The notes below the pieces were generated by a model. The model worked only from the letters and a program-made list of their open reading frames with translations. It was not told the DNA's origin and did not search any database. A program made the translations under genes and the position numbers. DNA of 64,000 nt from Aminivibrio sp. (GTDB taxonomy: Bacteria; Synergistota; Synergistia; Synergistales; Aminobacteriaceae): positions 62,001 through 126,000 of the forward strand of contig NZ_JAESIH010000025.1 in assembly GCF_016756745.1 (NCBI RefSeq). Reading direction: 5' to 3'. Shown one piece after another: positions 19,946-29,010 of the stretch (position 1 is the stretch's first letter; each line of letters opens with the position of its first letter).

Positions 19946-20071
19946 ATGAGCATACCGTTTGGTCCCATTTATCCTTATACATTTGGCACCTGGGTTGGTG
20001 TGGGTTTTTGGTGGCTTTTGATTGGATCAGTGATTGTTTCAATAATCATCACTGTTAAAACCAAGGATTAA
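19946..20071 (+). CDS. Small (41 aa) membrane protein preceding symporter
   Basis: ATG at 19946 follows a strong ribosome site (AAGGGAGGT) and opens 41 codons ending in TAA. The product has one hydrophobic helix (VGVGFWWLLIGSVIVSIIIT) and ends in KTKD. It lies between the amidohydrolase and the sodium-solute symporter. Small subunits preceding SSS transporters are known (YhdT/DUF997 proteins before PanF-like permeases), and another such pair occurs at 37.2-38.9 kb in this window. A role as a symporter accessory subunit is inferred from position and topology. Confidence 0.7.
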   Translation: MSIPFGPIYPYTFGTWVGVGFWWLLIGSVIVSIIITVKTKD

Positions 20072-20100
20072 GTTATTCAGCTTAAGGAAGGAGAATGATC

Positions 20101-21579
20101 ATGGCAAACCATACAATGTACTGGATTGCTCTAGCGGTTTATCTCTTGGCCACCATTCTTATAGGATATATTGCTTATAAAAAAAGCCTTACTCTCGAGG
20201 ATTTTTATTTGGGTGGACGAAATATCGGGCCATGGGCACTTGCGTTTACTTACGTAGCTACATGGAACAGTGCTGTTACCTATATCGGGTTTCCAGGAAC
20301 AGCATATAAGTTTGGAATGGCAATGGTTGCAAGTGGCGTACTGAGCGCTATTTTTGCAGGATTCTGCGGTTGGCTTTTGCTGGCACAAAGGCTGAAATTT
20401 CAGTCAAAAAAACTCGAAGCTCTTACTGTTCCTGAATATATCGAGCTTCGCTATAAAAGCCATGGCGCTAGAGTCTTATCCACCATTGCGATAATCATTT
20501 TTACTTGTGTCTATCTCGTTGCCCAGTATGCAGGAGTAGGATACATAATGCAGTTGTATCTTGGTCTTCCATATGGTGTCAGCATTGCAATAATGGCAAT
20601 TGTCATGGCATTATACACTGCAATCGGGGGATATCTGGCTGTTGTATGGACAGATCTCCTGAGCGGAATAATAATGACCCTTCTCTCAGCTTTTCTGTTT
20701 GTTTTCTGTCTTGACAAGTTTGGTGGATGGACCGCCATTTTCCAGGCTTCTGCGGAAGCCATGGGGCCAAAGTTTAATGAGGTACCAGGTTTGATGGGCC
20801 CCTTGGCATTTACTTATCTTGCTTTTTATACACTGGGAGCCCTTGGTTCTCCTCAGCTGGTTGTAAGGTTTTTCAGCTTTAAGGATAAAAGGGTGTGGCG
20901 CTATTCCCTTGTTCTTATGGCTGTTGTATTAGCACTTCAGACTCCAATGATGGCTTTTACCGGTATTGCGGCAAGAGTTGCTGAATTTAAGGGACTTATA
21001 CCTGCTGGAGTTATCGGGGCTAACACAGATTACACTATGCCCGCATTCATGATTCATGTCGCACCTACAATTGCGAGTGTACTATTCCTCGTTGCCGTCG
21101 TAGCTGCTTCAATGTCCACTGCAAATTCCATACTTCTTGTTGCAGGAACGGCTTTTGCACGGGATTTTCTGCAAAAGGGAATCAGGTTGAACATTACGGA
21201 TGATCAGGTTAAAAAGATTACGTCAATCGCGGTTCTTGTTATTACTTTCGTTACAGCATTTGCATCTATGAGGAAACTTCCAATGGTCGTTCTCCTTTCC
21301 GCCATGCAGCTGACTATATGTGGAGCAGCTTTTATGCCCAGTCTAATATTCGGTGTTTGGTGGAAAGAAGGAACAAAAGCTGGCTGTGTTTCATCCATTG
21401 TGGTCGGTATTTTAGTTCCGATATTGCTCTTTACACTTCTCAAGCCTTACAATGTTTTTGGGCATCCTTTCTGGCCCTCACTCATCTCTTCATTTTTAAC
21501 GTACTATTTCGTCAGCAAGGCTACCATTAAACTGCCTCAGGAACATGTAGAGTCCCTGTTTGCATTTGAAAAAAATTAA
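20101..21579 (+). CDS. Sodium:solute symporter (SSS family)
   Basis: A 492-residue integral membrane protein with about 13 predicted transmembrane segments. SSS features include DFYLGGRNIGPWALAFTYVAT near the N-terminus, TVPEYIELRY, IGGYLAVVWTDLLSG and a late VAVVAASMSTANSILL helix that belongs to the sodium-binding region. Such carriers import substrates with Na+. ATG at 20101 is preferred over ATG at 20095 because the ribosome site AAGGAAGGAG ends only one base before the latter. The partner genes suggest that it brings in the substrate of the amidohydrolase. A strong terminator follows. Confidence 0.85.
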   Translation: MANHTMYWIALAVYLLATILIGYIAYKKSLTLEDFYLGGRNIGPWALAFTYVATWNSAVTYIGFPGTAYKFGMAMVASGVLSAIFAGFCGWLLLAQRLKFQSKKLEALTVPEYIELRYKSHGARVLSTIAIIIFTCVYLVAQYAGVGYIMQLYLGLPYGVSIAIMAIVMALYTAIGGYLAVVWTDLLSGIIMTLLSAFLFVFCLDKFGGWTAIFQASAEAMGPKFNEVPGLMGPLAFTYLAFYTLGALGSPQLVVRFFSFKDKRVWRYSLVLMAVVLALQTPMMAFTGIAARVAEFKGLIPAGVIGANTDYTMPAFMIHVAPTIASVLFLVAVVAASMSTANSILLVAGTAFARDFLQKGIRLNITDDQVKKITSIAVLVITFVTAFASMRKLPMVVLLSAMQLTICGAAFMPSLIFGVWWKEGTKAGCVSSIVVGILVPILLFTLLKPYNVFGHPFWPSLISSFLTYYFVSKATIKLPQEHVESLFAFEKN

Positions 21580-21613
21580 ATAAAACTAAATAGCAATAAA
21601 TAATGGTATAGGG

Positions 21614-21661
21614 AAAATATGGGGAAATATCTATTAGCCATAGATAATTCCCCATATTTTT
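21614..21661 (+). terminator. Rho-independent terminator after symporter
   Basis: AAAATATGGGGAA pairs with TTCCCCATATTTT around an inner TATCTAT/ATAGATA helix and is followed by further T residues. It ends the IclR operon. Confidence 0.8.
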
Positions 21662-21825
21662 TGTGTTTTGAGGGTGATTGGGTACACCGGAGTAAATTGA
21701 GCCACCGTTCCGATGAAGTGGAGCCGGCCTTCCGACGGGAGAGCCATATGCATATTCAGAACCTTCTCATAAGATGGATGAACGCGTTGCACGCCGGGAC
21801 GTGAATCCATCTACAGGAGGTAGTC

Positions 21826-21905
21826 ATGACAGACTATCGGGAGATACTTCGGCTGAACCATCAGGGAAAAAGCGGCAACGGTGCTTGAGGATTGTGCCTC
21901 TCTTC
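21826..21905 (+). pseudogene. istA start fragment of the older IS21-like element
   Basis: ATG at 21826 follows AGGAGG and reads MTDYREILRLNHQGKS, the usual opening of IS21-family IstA transposases. It stops after 20 codons, and its sequence is then cut by the younger IS at 21906. Confidence 0.6.
21898..21905. repeat. Left copy of IS21 target duplication
   Basis: CTCTCTTC stands immediately left of the IS21 tip and recurs exactly at 24388-24395. Confidence 0.85.
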
Positions 21906-22073
21906 TGTTTGTTGCAAAATAGAAAGGGACAAAGTTGCAAAGTAAAATTCCTCACTATTGCATCGGGGGAATCCCCGGAATTGCAAAAGGGCCATTGAAA
22001 GCATGAACCCATGCCCTGTACCCTTTGAGTGTTATCCAGACACTTCAGGGGGAGGGAACGGAGGATGCTGACA

Positions 22074-23594
22074 ATGACCCGGATCAATGATATCAGAAAA
22101 GCCTATTTCGAGAATGGCTGCACCATCAGCGCCATCGCGGCAAGGTTCGGCATCGACCGCAAGACCGCGAGGAAGTACATCGAGAAAGAGGACTTCAACG
22201 AACCGCCTCCGGCCCAGCCGGCAGCAAGCCGGTGGCCCAAGCTCGAGCCCTGGCGGAAGCAGATCGACGAATGGCTCGAGGGCGACGTGAAGGCAAGGAG
22301 GAAACAGCGCCACACGGCCAAGCGGGTGTACGACCGCCTGTGTACGGAGGTGAAGGACTTCGGATGCTCCTACCGTACAGTGGCCTCCTACGTGAAGGAG
22401 AAGAAGTACCAGATCTATTCGGGTGTTCGCGCCGCATTACCTTTGGAGCACAAGGCGGGAGAAGCCCAGGTGGACTTCGGCAGCGCCGACTTTTACGAAA
22501 ACGGAAGGCTCTGTTCGGGGAAGTACCTCAACGTCTCCTTCCCCTACAGCAATGCCGGCTACCTCCAGCTCTTCAGGGGAGAGAACCGGGAATGCCTCTT
22601 CGAGGGCCTGAAGGCAGTCTTCGAACACATAGGAGGAGTACCTCCGCGGCTGTGGTTCGACAACATGTCCACCGTCGTGGCCCAGGTACTCAAGGAAGGA
22701 AAGCGGGATCTGTGCGAACCCTTCCTCCGCTTCAAGGAACACCACGGGTTCGAGGCGGCCTTCTGCAACGTGAACGCCGGACACGAAAAGGGGAACGTGG
22801 AAAACAAGGTCGGCTACCACAGGCGCAACCTCCTGGTCCCCGTCCCCCGGTTCGAGGATCTCGAGCAGTACAACAGGGAACTCCTCCGCCTCTCGGAGGA
22901 GGACCATTGCCGGGAACACTACAAGAGAAACAGCACCATCGAGACCTTGCACCGGCAGGACAAAGAAAACCTTCACCCCCTGCCGTCGGCGGAATTCGAC
23001 TGTGCAGGCTACGAAACGGTGAAAACGGACATCTGGGGCAAGTTCCGGCTCGGCGGAGTTCATACGTACTCCACCTCCCCCAAATACGCCGGAGGGAGGG
23101 TTCTTGTCAGGATATCAGCGAACAGCATCACTCCCCTGGACGAGAACCACCGCCCCGTAACGGAGCACCGAAGGCTGTACGGCCCCGGGAAGCAGGAGGC
23201 CATGGACTGGCTGCCCTACCTCACCCAGCTCTCCCGCAGCCCCGGAGCCCTGAAGTACTCCGGAATCTGGACCATGCTGCCGGAGGAACTGCACGCCTTT
23301 CTGGACGGCAAGGACAAAAGCGGGCAGAGGAATGTCCTGAGAACCCTTGCCATTCTCAGCGAACGGGACGGATTTGAAAGAGCCGTGAAAAGCGTGTCCG
23401 AGGCAGTGCGGCGGGGAGTGGAAGACCTTGACAGCCTGGTGGTCCTTCATGACCACCTTCACAGGGAACACCCCGCCGACCGGATGCAGATTGACGAAAC
23501 GAAGCAGCCTGGAATCCCGAGGCTTCCCGAAGTGCACTTCACGCTCTCAGCCTATGCAGACCTTATTCCCGGAGGAGGAAGGCTGCCGTGCTGA
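22074..23594 (+). CDS. istA: IS21-family transposase IstA
   Basis: A 506-residue transposase. An N-terminal helix-turn-helix (CTISAIAARFGIDRKTARKYI) is followed by a DDE integrase core, seen as AQVDFGSADFY, LWFDNMSTVV and, for the glutamate, NAGHEKGNVENKVGYHRRN. ATG at 22074 lies 9 bases after GGAGG; an upstream ATG at 22065 touches that site and is less likely. It works with IstB for transposition. High G+C and no frameshift indicate an intact gene. Confidence 0.9.
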   Translation: MTRINDIRKAYFENGCTISAIAARFGIDRKTARKYIEKEDFNEPPPAQPAASRWPKLEPWRKQIDEWLEGDVKARRKQRHTAKRVYDRLCTEVKDFGCSYRTVASYVKEKKYQIYSGVRAALPLEHKAGEAQVDFGSADFYENGRLCSGKYLNVSFPYSNAGYLQLFRGENRECLFEGLKAVFEHIGGVPPRLWFDNMSTVVAQVLKEGKRDLCEPFLRFKEHHGFEAAFCNVNAGHEKGNVENKVGYHRRNLLVPVPRFEDLEQYNRELLRLSEEDHCREHYKRNSTIETLHRQDKENLHPLPSAEFDCAGYETVKTDIWGKFRLGGVHTYSTSPKYAGGRVLVRISANSITPLDENHRPVTEHRRLYGPGKQEAMDWLPYLTQLSRSPGALKYSGIWTMLPEELHAFLDGKDKSGQRNVLRTLAILSERDGFERAVKSVSEAVRRGVEDLDSLVVLHDHLHREHPADRMQIDETKQPGIPRLPEVHFTLSAYADLIPGGGRLPC

Positions 23595-24319
23595 AGGACG
23601 AACTGCTCGCATGCTGCAAAAGACTCCGGCTGAGCCGGAACCTGGCGGACAACAGCGAACTTGTGGAGGCGGACAGCAGGGAGGAATACCTCCTCAGCCT
23701 TCTGAAACTTGAAATCGGGCACAGGGAAAAGGGCAGACGGGACCGCCTCATCAAGGCGGCCGGGTTCACCAGCTGGAAGACCTTTGACGGCTTTCACTTC
23801 GACGACGTCAAGCTCCCGTCGGGAGTCACTCCCGACTACCTGGCCAAAGCCCGTTTCGTGGAGGAGAAGAAGAACCTCATCCTGTACGGCAACGTGGGAA
23901 CCGGAAAGACCCACTTAGCCACGGCCATAGGGATCGAGGCATGCAGACTCGGAATGAGCACCGGTTTTTACCGGACGGCCAATCTGGTCAACCGCCTCTC
24001 CGAAGCCAGGAAGACGGGGAAACTGGGGAAGCTTCTGGCGGCACTCGGCAAACTTGACCTGCTGATCTGCGACGAATGGGGGTACGTCCCGCTGGACAGG
24101 GAGGCGGCCCAGCTTCTCTTCCAGGTAATCTCGGACAGCTACGAAAGAAGGAGCGTGATAATCACCACAAACCTGGAATTCAGCCGATGGGTGGGAATCT
24201 TCTACGATGAGCAGATGACGGCGGCGATGATAGACCGTCTGGTGCACCACAGTTACCTGCTGCTTTTTGATGGCCCGAGCAACCGGGTGAGAGACTCTTT
24301 GATGCGCAGGGGGGTGTGA
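23588..24319 (+). CDS. istB: IS21-family helper ATPase IstB
   Basis: A 243-residue DnaC-like AAA+ ATPase with Walker A GNVGTGKTHLA and Walker B LDLLICDEWG, followed by the sensor stretch SVIITTNLEFSRW. It selects target DNA and stimulates IstA. The start is GTG at 23588, overlapping the end of istA, with AGGAGGAAGG upstream. It appears intact. Confidence 0.9.
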   Translation: MLKDELLACCKRLRLSRNLADNSELVEADSREEYLLSLLKLEIGHREKGRRDRLIKAAGFTSWKTFDGFHFDDVKLPSGVTPDYLAKARFVEEKKNLILYGNVGTGKTHLATAIGIEACRLGMSTGFYRTANLVNRLSEARKTGKLGKLLAALGKLDLLICDEWGYVPLDREAAQLLFQVISDSYERRSVIITTNLEFSRWVGIFYDEQMTAAMIDRLVHHSYLLLFDGPSNRVRDSLMRRGV

Positions 24320-24387
24320 AAAATTCCCCACCCCCCTGCTGGGGAAAAATCTTTGCAACTTCGAGGATTTCCCTCTTGCAAAATACA

Positions 24388-24395
24388 CTCTCTTC
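24388..24395. repeat. Right copy of IS21 target duplication
   Basis: CTCTCTTC repeats the octamer at 21898-21905 exactly. Confidence 0.85.
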
Positions 24396-24502
24396 GCCTT
24401 GACTTGACCGACTCCATGCCGGCGCGCCGGGTGGTGTCTCTTTATGTGCGTGCCGGTGGCTCTAACACTCCACGCGGGTGGTTCAGTTTCGCCGTGTTTT
24501 CA

Positions 24503-24620
24503 ATTTTGCGAAACGCGTTTTTTAAAAAGCCACTTGCTCGCAGATATGAGAGCCGCCTCCGCGCTTAAACAGAGCCATCGGCGCGAGGTTCTTGAGCCAC
24601 CCCTTTGGACTGCATCGTCA
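24503..24620 (-). repeat. Solo IS end with GTGGCTCT-type repeats, copy 3
   Basis: Read in reverse complement, this stretch contains spaced GGCTC repeats, then CATATCTGCGAGCAAG and a tip like AAAAAACGCGTTTCGCA. The same arrangement occurs at 51980-52092 and, shorter, at 47358-47446. No transposase is attached. The rest of the gap to 24817 shows nothing I can identify beyond a weak hairpin near 24710-24745. Confidence 0.55.
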
Positions 24621-24817
24621 TAGGTTGTAAACTCCCTGATTTGAATTCGTACGCAATAATCCGGCATGCGTTCAAATTGTAGGGATAATGGCCCCCCTCG
24701 GGAAGAGATCGGCCAACTCCCTTCAGGGAGATTTGCCGGCTCTTTTTCAGGACACCAGTGGCTCTGGTTTTGAAGAAAGTCGGCTTTCTCACAGTGGGCT
24801 AAGAAGCACTGTCACTG

Positions 24818-26242
24818 TTAAATCGAGTTTTGCACCTTCGCTGAATGTATGACTTCCCCTATTTTTTCCACACCCTTTGCAATTTCGGAAAAACTTAGAT
24901 GAGCATATCCCAGGATAATTTCGTTAACATGACGTCCATGATTCTGGAAGGAAAAGTCCTCAACGGGATAGACCGTTACGCCATTTGCTGTAATTTTGCG
25001 GACAAGGTCTTCGGTAAAAACAACATTATGGAACGAAACAAGCACGTGAAGTCCTGCGGTTTGTCCCTTGATTTCAAATTCGCCTGGAAAACGGGCATTG
25101 AGTTCGGAAATTAGATATTTTCGTTTTTGATTATAAATTTTATTCATTTTTGCAGTGTGTTTTTCCAACCGTCCGCTGTTGATGAATTCATGTAAAACGT
25201 GTTGTGACAAAGATTCCGAGTGGAGGTCGGTGTTCATTCTATATGCTTTATACCGGGGGATAAGGCTGTCGGGCAAAAGCATGAAACCAAGGCGAAGAGC
25301 AGGGGTCAAAATCTTGCTGAACGAACAGACATAGATCACCCGGTCAGGGTTAAGTTCATAAAGGGAGCTTATTGGTGTTCCTTCAAATCGGAATGTGCTT
25401 CCGTTACCGTAGTCGCTTTCTATTACATAGCAATCATTATCGGAAGCATACTGGACAATCGCCTGTCTTCTTTGAATGGGCAGTATGCTTCCCAGGGGGT
25501 ATTGGTGAGAAGGAGTAGTGTAAATTAAGGAAATGTTGGGATCGCTTATCAGAAACGATGTGTTCATTCCTTTATCATCCGCCTCGATTCCTGCGAGAGA
25601 AAAACCGGCAGAGGCAAAGATATTCAGAATGCTGGGATGGATCGGATCTTCCACCAGTACCTTATTTTTGCTTTTGTAGAGAATTTTAGAAATGAGAGCC
25701 AGCCCCTGGGTAGCCCCGGATATGATCATTACATTTTTGGGGTCGCACTCAATCCCTCTTGTTCTGAATAAGTACTTTGATATACTCTCTCTCAGTTCCC
25801 ACACACCCGCAAAGTTGCAGTAGCGGAATGCTGACAGGGGAAGAGAACCGCATATTTTACTGTAGAGCTTTCCCCATTCTTTTTGCGGAAAGAGAGAGAA
25901 ATCCGGGATTCCGGATCGGAAATCGATAGTTTCTTCCTTCGTATCAAAAGGGGCAGATAGAGCAGCGCGGTCTTTCTTGTACATCCTTTTCTGCTGTTTT
26001 GCAATTCCTGTAGCAACAACGGTTCCTGAGCCTTGTTTCCCCTCAAGGAATCCTTCGGCAACCAGCTGACTGTAGACTTCAAGGACGGTATTTCTTGAGA
26101 CATCCAGTTTTTTTGAAAGATCTCTTGAAGAGGGCAGCCTTTCACCTGGTGCTGCCTTCCCTTCCAGGATTATTTCTTTGACGTAAGAATACAATTGTCG
26201 CTTCAAAGAAGTACCGCTATTTTTCTCCAGGCCTTTCCACAC
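24818..26242 (-). CDS. MocR/PdxR-type GntR regulator with aminotransferase domain
   Basis: A 474-residue regulator. Its N-terminal GntR winged helix (PGERLPSSRDLSKKLDVSR) is fused to a fold-type I aminotransferase-like domain containing ISGATQGLALIS, DPIHPSILNIF and the PLP-lysine motif CSFSKILTPALRLGF. MocR proteins use PLP, often with an amino compound, to sense metabolites and switch neighbouring genes. GTG at 26242 is chosen because GGAG lies 7 bases before it; another GTG at 26251 overlaps that site. It is divergent from the dehydrogenase/TRAP/Grd genes and is their probable regulator. An amine-sensing regulator fits a pathway that cleaves a C-N bond (inference). Confidence 0.85.
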   Translation of the reverse strand: MWKGLEKNSGTSLKRQLYSYVKEIILEGKAAPGERLPSSRDLSKKLDVSRNTVLEVYSQLVAEGFLEGKQGSGTVVATGIAKQQKRMYKKDRAALSAPFDTKEETIDFRSGIPDFSLFPQKEWGKLYSKICGSLPLSAFRYCNFAGVWELRESISKYLFRTRGIECDPKNVMIISGATQGLALISKILYKSKNKVLVEDPIHPSILNIFASAGFSLAGIEADDKGMNTSFLISDPNISLIYTTPSHQYPLGSILPIQRRQAIVQYASDNDCYVIESDYGNGSTFRFEGTPISSLYELNPDRVIYVCSFSKILTPALRLGFMLLPDSLIPRYKAYRMNTDLHSESLSQHVLHEFINSGRLEKHTAKMNKIYNQKRKYLISELNARFPGEFEIKGQTAGLHVLVSFHNVVFTEDLVRKITANGVTVYPVEDFSFQNHGRHVNEIILGYAHLSFSEIAKGVEKIGEVIHSAKVQNSI

Positions 26243-26256
26243 AATAATCACTCCTG

Positions 26257-26288
26257 AAAGTGGCTCCCCAATAAAAAGATAAAAGTGG
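26257..26288. promoter_or_regulatory. Possible MocR operator direct repeats
   Basis: AAAGTGG occurs at 26257-26263 and again at 26282-26288, 25 bases apart, in the divergent region next to the regulator start. MocR proteins often bind direct repeats. The repeats are short and could be chance. Confidence 0.25.
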
Positions 26289-26796
26289 TGCTTTAAAAAC
26301 CAATTTCAAATGGTAAGGTAATGGCGATAGATGGAAAACGACTCACTTCATGATCGCCACAGAGTGGAACTTTGACAGCAGTCCGATGCGAGGTGACCGT
26401 CACTTTCATTTCAGACAGTGTATCGGGTCACAACAAAATCTTTCATTCCGTGCTTTTAAACTGCACATCAGAGAGAAATACCTCACGCAGAATTCGTCAA
26501 TCACTTTTTTCCGAATAAAAAAAAGAGACATCAAGTGGACTGCCCTGTTAATTATACATGCCGGCAATGGTCACCGGAGACGGAACGGGAGCCACACGGA
26601 ACTGAAAAGAAACTGGTCCTGAGGTTCAAAGAAAAGAAACGTGAAGGGAGTGAGTGGAAAAATGTAAACCGCTTCTTTCCTGGAGTTTCGAAATACCGTT
26701 TCTTGATTGAGAAAAGGCTGTCAGGCATCAAATTTGGCTCATGGAAACCTAACGACAGGAGGAAGAACCTCTATCGAGGGCATTCATACTTACATC
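26289..26796. other. Divergent intergenic region between mocR and dehydrogenase
   Basis: About 500 bases without a convincing gene. Short open frames here lack ribosome sites and family resemblance. Promoters for the rightward operon should lie here, but I see no strong -35/-10 pair. An AGGAGG near 26759 is not followed by a start codon in the proper frame. Confidence 0.5.
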
Positions 26797-27906
26797 ATGG
26801 TAGAAAATACAACGCGAGCTTTCGGCTGTCCTTTGAGATATATTCAGGGCTACGGTGAATTCAGTAATCTGGCATCGTATACTGCGAAATTTGGAAAAGC
26901 ATGCTTCATAATCGATGGTTTTCTTTTTGAAGAATTGAACGCGCGCTTGAAGGCTGTTTATAAGGACGACTCCGGGATTTTCCTTTCAGTGTGTTTCAAG
27001 GGGGAGTGCTGGGACGGCGAGATTGAACGTATCGCGAAGATCGCCAGGGGAAATGGAATTTCCGTAATTGTAGGGGTCGGCGGAGGAAAAACGCTGGATA
27101 CGGCCAAGCTGTGTGCCGATGAATTGGGGCTTCCCGTCATTATTGTTCCTTCTTCTGCATCAAATGATGCTCCAGTAAGCGAGATCGCGGTTCTCTATAC
27201 CGAGAGCGGAGAATACATCGGCTCAAGGAAAATGAAGCGGAATGCGGAACTCGTTCTTGTAGACAGTGAAATAATTGCAAAATCACCCCGGAGACTCTTT
27301 GTAGCCGGAATGGGCGACGCCCTTGCAACTTGGTTTGAAGCCAGGGCAAACGAAGCTTCCGACTCTCCCAATTACGTCGGTCAGGGATATAAGCGCTGCA
27401 AAATCGGCATGGCCATTGCAGAAACGTGCCACGAGACGCTCTTTAATGACGGTAAAAAAGCCTTGATGGCTCTCGAAAGAGGAGCTATCACTGAAGCAGT
27501 TGAAAACGTAATCGAAGCCAACATCCTCATGAGCGGGCTCGGGTTTCAAAATACCGGGCTGGCCACGGCCCATGGAATTCATTCCGGTCTTACCGCAGTT
27601 CCTTCTACTCACAAATACCTCCATGGTGAAAAAGTTGCTTTCGGAATAGTCTGCCAGATGATTCTCGAAAACAGTCCTGAAGAAGAGATTGATGAAGTCA
27701 TGGCCTTCATGGTCGAAATCGGTCTCCCTGTAACTCTGGCCCAATTGGACGTTGAAGCTACCCACGAGAATATTTCTGCCATCGCTTCCAAGACAGTTCA
27801 AAATCCCCTGATACATCACGAACCTTTCAAGATTACCGGTGAACTTGTGTACAGCGCAATTCTTGCGGCAGATCAGCTTGGCCGCAGGTATCTCGAAAAC
27901 AATTGA
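26797..27906 (+). CDS. Glycerol-dehydrogenase-like iron/zinc alcohol dehydrogenase
   Basis: A 369-residue NAD-dependent dehydrogenase of the GldA group (iron-containing alcohol dehydrogenase superfamily). The nucleotide site VGVGGGKTLDTAK is near residues 90-105. Metal ligands are seen as the Asp in GMGDALATWFEA and the two histidines in TAHGIHSGL and STHKYLHGE. GldA enzymes oxidise glycerol and related vicinal diols or amino alcohols to ketones. ATG at 26797 gives the usual family length; its ribosome site is weak. It precedes the TRAP and glycine-reductase-like genes on the same strand, so its substrate may be a hydroxy-amine fed to the reductase (inference). Confidence 0.8.
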   Translation: MVENTTRAFGCPLRYIQGYGEFSNLASYTAKFGKACFIIDGFLFEELNARLKAVYKDDSGIFLSVCFKGECWDGEIERIAKIARGNGISVIVGVGGGKTLDTAKLCADELGLPVIIVPSSASNDAPVSEIAVLYTESGEYIGSRKMKRNAELVLVDSEIIAKSPRRLFVAGMGDALATWFEARANEASDSPNYVGQGYKRCKIGMAIAETCHETLFNDGKKALMALERGAITEAVENVIEANILMSGLGFQNTGLATAHGIHSGLTAVPSTHKYLHGEKVAFGIVCQMILENSPEEEIDEVMAFMVEIGLPVTLAQLDVEATHENISAIASKTVQNPLIHHEPFKITGELVYSAILAADQLGRRYLENN

Positions 27907-27978
27907 TTCAAGGGACAGGCATCACAGCTGTTGAAGATGATTTACGTTTTCAGATTCTATCTTGAAGGAGGAGTAGTA

Positions 27979-28989
27979 ATGAAGCGTTCTTTTCGTATCC
28001 TGATGATGTGTTTGGCAATTTTCTGTTCTTTCTCGTTGCTCAGCGGAGTGGCCGGTGCGGCAGATAAACCGCTGTCACTTGAGTTTGGCCACATCCAGAA
28101 TCCCGGGCATTCTCTGGCCATCGCACCTGAAGAATTTAAAGCCATGGTTGAAGAGCGGTCGAACGGCAGAGTCGTGGTCAATATTTATCCCTCGAGCCAG
28201 CTTGGTACCGCCCGCGAGATGATGGAGCAGGTTTCCATGGGCACCCTTGACATGACCTGCTGTGACACTGCGGACTGGGCATCAGCCCTCAACATCCCGA
28301 AGCTTGCGGTATTCAATCTTCCCTTCCTGACGAAAAACCTTGCGACTCAGGCTACTCTCATTCGGACAATAGTCCCTGAAGAAGTGCCGGCAATGATAGA
28401 AGGGGCCGGTGTCCGCCTTCTCATGACCTATTCCAATGGTATTCGTCAGCCCCTGCTGAAGCACAAGCCGCTCAACAGCCTTGATGACATTAAGGGGCTC
28501 AAAATGCGTACTGCGGAAACTGCCATGTATGTGGACCTTTGGAATGCTCTTGGGGCAAGCACCGTGACCTCTGCCTGGAGCGAAGCATACACGCTCCTCC
28601 AGCAGGGAGTGGCGGATGCTCTTGAAGCAGACGTAACCGGTCTTGTGAACCAGAATATGCAGGAAGTCGGAAAGTACCTCTCAAAAATAGGCCATCTGGG
28701 CGCGATCTACTGTGTGTTCATTAATGAAGACAAGTGGAATTCCATTCCTGAAGATCTCCAGAAGATAATCCAGGAGGCGGCCCTGGAAAGCCAGGAGAAG
28801 CAGCTTCTTGGACGGCAGGCTTCTGACGATGCAGCCGAGCAGGTCATGGTCAAGGCCGGAGTTGTCATCAACGAAGTCAGCCCCGAGGAACGCAACAGGA
28901 TGAAAGATGCCTGCAAGGCAATCTACGAGAAATACGAAAAAATGGGACTTGGTGAACTTATCAACCGTATGCTTGCACTGAACTCCTAA
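27979..28989 (+). CDS. dctP: TRAP transporter substrate-binding protein DctP
   Basis: A 336-residue periplasmic binding protein. A signal peptide (MKRSFRILMMCLAIF to SGVAGAA) is followed by the DctP fold with HIQNPGHSLAIAPEEF, IYPSSQLGTAREMMEQV, a MRTAET ligand-arginine motif and AWSEAYTLLQQGVADALEAD. It binds a solute, usually an organic acid, for the DctQM permease. The start is supported by GAAGGAGG seven bases upstream. It begins 72 bases after the dehydrogenase gene. A strong hairpin follows the gene and probably keeps binding-protein levels above those of the permease. Confidence 0.9.
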   Translation: MKRSFRILMMCLAIFCSFSLLSGVAGAADKPLSLEFGHIQNPGHSLAIAPEEFKAMVEERSNGRVVVNIYPSSQLGTAREMMEQVSMGTLDMTCCDTADWASALNIPKLAVFNLPFLTKNLATQATLIRTIVPEEVPAMIEGAGVRLLMTYSNGIRQPLLKHKPLNSLDDIKGLKMRTAETAMYVDLWNALGASTVTSAWSEAYTLLQQGVADALEADVTGLVNQNMQEVGKYLSKIGHLGAIYCVFINEDKWNSIPEDLQKIIQEAALESQEKQLLGRQASDDAAEQVMVKAGVVINEVSPEERNRMKDACKAIYEKYEKMGLGELINRMLALNS

Positions 28990-29010
28990 TACGGACAAAG
29001 AATCTGCCTG

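Larger units (their letters stand above)
21906..24387 (+). mobile_element. IS21-family insertion sequence, complete
   Basis: The element is 2482 bases long. The tips begin TGT (left) and end ACA (right). The first 37 bases of each end align without gaps, share TTGCAA, and both close with GTTGCAAAG, forming multiple terminal repeats. It carries istA and istB overlapping by 7 bases and is flanked by perfect 8-base direct repeats CTCTCTTC, within the 4-8 bases typical of IS21. Both genes are intact, so the copy may be active and its insertion is likely recent. Confidence 0.9.
21679..24502. mobile_element. Degenerate IS21-like element interrupted by a second IS21
   Basis: The left end starts near 21679 (TGGGTACACCGGAG, then TTGAGCCACC). 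The right end, read in reverse complement from 24502, starts TGAAAACACGG and then CTGAACCACC. The two ends are imperfect inverted repeats, and GAGCCACCG recurs inside both, like the multiple terminal repeats of IS21 elements. Between them only the first codons of an istA survive before the younger IS21 insertion. The coding part is otherwise deleted. Confidence 0.55.

Noticed and set aside
26350-26706. Short frames between the MocR gene and the dehydrogenase
   Set aside because: They overlap each other in different frames, lack ribosome sites and have no recognisable product.
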